Source of the DNA: Anaerolineae bacterium
GTDB lineage: Bacteria > Chloroflexota > Anaerolineae > 4572-78 > J111
NCBI GenBank assembly: GCA_020433785.1
Contig: JAGRCC010000217.1
Location: 1 to 6,007, forward strand
Direction of reading: 5' to 3'
DNA: 6,007 bases
Below are positions 4,956 to 6,007 of the stretch, in pieces (position 1 is the stretch's first letter; each line of letters starts with the position of its first letter). A program made the position numbers and the translations under genes. The notes below the pieces were generated by a model. The model was not told the DNA's origin. It made no database searches and was given only the letters and a program-made list of their open reading frames with translations.

Positions 4956-6007
4956 ATGTTCAACAATATGAAGCTCAGAACTAAATTGATCAGTGCATTT
5001 CTTCTGCTGGCTTTTCTAAACGTTTTGATGGGGGTGAGCGCTGTTTATTTTACAAACTCTATTAGCAGTTCAGGAGTAGCTGTTGGCGCTAACCTGGCTC
5101 CACTCGGCGACGCCGCTATGGAAATTAAGCTCACCGCTACCCGGGCCCACCTGTTGTTCGAGGAGATCATGGCGGGCGATACCACCGAGGATATCAACGA
5201 AGTGTGGGCGCTCCTTGATGAAACGCTCTGGTACACCGATGCCATTCTTCAAGGCGGCAGCAATGACGAAGGCACCTTTGTGGCCTCGACTGATCGGGTG
5301 GTCTTGGAAAAGACGGCACAGGTCCGGAAGAGCGTGGAGCAGTTCATTCAAAGCGCCCACAACCGCTACGATACAAGAGCCAGCGCCGCCGGTATTGGTA
5401 GTGAAGCCGATCAGCAATTTGACGCCGACTACGAAGCTTTGACGGGTAACCTTGAGGCGATCATCCAGGCCAACCGGAACGACAATGCCAAATTTGAGGT
5501 TATTCTTGAGGCCGGCGCCGCCAAGTTTGCTCTGGCCGACGCCCATCTCTTTTTAGAGGAGTTACTCTCTGGGGATACGTCGGTCAAGTACGAAGCAGTG
5601 ATGGGTGAAATTAAGGGTGCTCGGAACCATATCGAGCGCCTCGATACACTACTCGGCGATGCAAAGACCCGTCAGTTACTTGATAACACCGATAGCTTCA
5701 TAGCTGCGGCTGAGACACGCTACCAGAATGGCCAGAACGAAACCATCGCAGGGAGTGCTGTCGACGAGTCGTTCGACCAAGAATTTGAAACATTTGTCGC
5801 GCTCGCCGACGAGGCCGAAGAAGAGATACACAACTCTATGGACAGCGGCCTCGCCAATCTGCAAAATGAAGTGGAGACAGCCCGGACTACGATGGCGGCC
5901 ATTTCAATTTTATCTATTCTACTGGCTATCGGCATTGGGTATTTTGTGGCTAACCGGATCGCCCGTCCGGTGCAGCTTGTGGCCGATGTGGCCCGCCAGA
6001 TTGCTAA
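4956..6007 (+). CDS. Membrane sensor/transducer (chemoreceptor or sensor kinase), N-terminal part with duplicated helical sensor domain and HAMP start
   Basis: An open frame of 350 codons runs off the right edge. Seen: a short basic N-terminus (KLRTK, 6-10), TM1 (about 11-32), a mostly helical extracytoplasmic region (33-310), TM2 (about 313-332) and NRIARPVQLVADVARQIA, which is the start of a HAMP linker with its conserved proline (P338). The sensor region holds two related halves: ATRAHLLFEEIMAGD (61-75) and LADAHLFLEELLSGD (193-207), each followed by a later RY...GS..D..FD..[YF]E segment (137-160 and 255-278). The first half has an extra GGSNDEGTF loop (100-108) that the second lacks. H65 and H197 are equivalent positions. 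This architecture is that of methyl-accepting chemotaxis proteins and HAMP-containing kinases or cyclases; the output domain lies outside the window, so the type cannot be decided. Ligand unknown. It is divergent from the glycan genes. Confidence 0.82.
   Translation, partial: MFNNMKLRTKLISAFLLLAFLNVLMGVSAVYFTNSISSSGVAVGANLAPLGDAAMEIKLTATRAHLLFEEIMAGDTTEDINEVWALLDETLWYTDAILQGGSNDEGTFVASTDRVVLEKTAQVRKSVEQFIQSAHNRYDTRASAAGIGSEADQQFDADYEALTGNLEAIIQANRNDNAKFEVILEAGAAKFALADAHLFLEELLSGDTSVKYEAVMGEIKGARNHIERLDTLLGDAKTRQLLDNTDSFIAAAETRYQNGQNETIAGSAVDESFDQEFETFVALADEAEEEIHNSMDSGLANLQNEVETARTTMAAISILSILLAIGIGYFVANRIARPVQLVADVARQIA

Noticed and set aside
5070..5546. Minus-strand ORF of 158 codons opposite the sensor gene
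   Set aside because: It lies inside the plus-strand sensor frame, which has a strong ribosome site, two TM helices and a HAMP start. Shadow ORF.

Overview
The window looks like part of a bacterial chromosome, most likely from a Chloroflexota (Anaerolineae-like) or similar filamentous bacterium. That assignment is an inference. It rests on the pairing of a large YfhO-type membrane protein with a GT-C glycosyltransferase, on their sequence style, on moderate GC content, and on heptanucleotide tandem repeats inside the genes. No rRNA or other firm taxonomic marker is present.

Layout. Bases 1-4339 hold three genes, all on the minus strand. In transcription order they are a small ClbS/DinB-like four-helix-bundle protein (4339-3851), an 819-aa YfhO-family membrane protein (3762-1303, TTG start), and a GT39/ArnT-like polytopic glycosyltransferase (starting at 1303 and running off the left edge). 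The last two overlap by one base in a TAATG stop/start and are almost certainly co-transcribed and translationally coupled. Bases 4340-4955 are a 616-bp divergent intergenic region with no intact gene, although part of it resembles decayed coding sequence. From 4956 a plus-strand gene encodes a membrane sensor (TM, large helical extracytoplasmic region, TM, start of HAMP) that runs off the right edge. Both edge genes remain open to the window boundary.

Function. The two glycan-type membrane proteins probably act together on lipid-linked sugar transfer or surface glycan modification. The sensor is the N-terminal half of a chemoreceptor, histidine kinase or similar transducer. Nothing in the sequence ties the sensor to the glycan genes beyond divergent adjacency.

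Most notable feature. The two glycosyltransferase-type genes contain several short tandem arrays whose unit is always 7 nt (ATAATTG, GTAGTGC, TTGGAGA, GGAACGT, and degenerate TTGAGTG- and ATTCATC-like units). They add low-complexity peptides in hydrophilic segments between membrane segments. Three unit families occur in both genes in the same orientation. The four clear units are stop-free in every frame on the coding strand. No such arrays were seen in the DinB-like gene, the intergenic region or the sensor gene. The second notable feature is an internal duplication in the sensor's extracytoplasmic domain.
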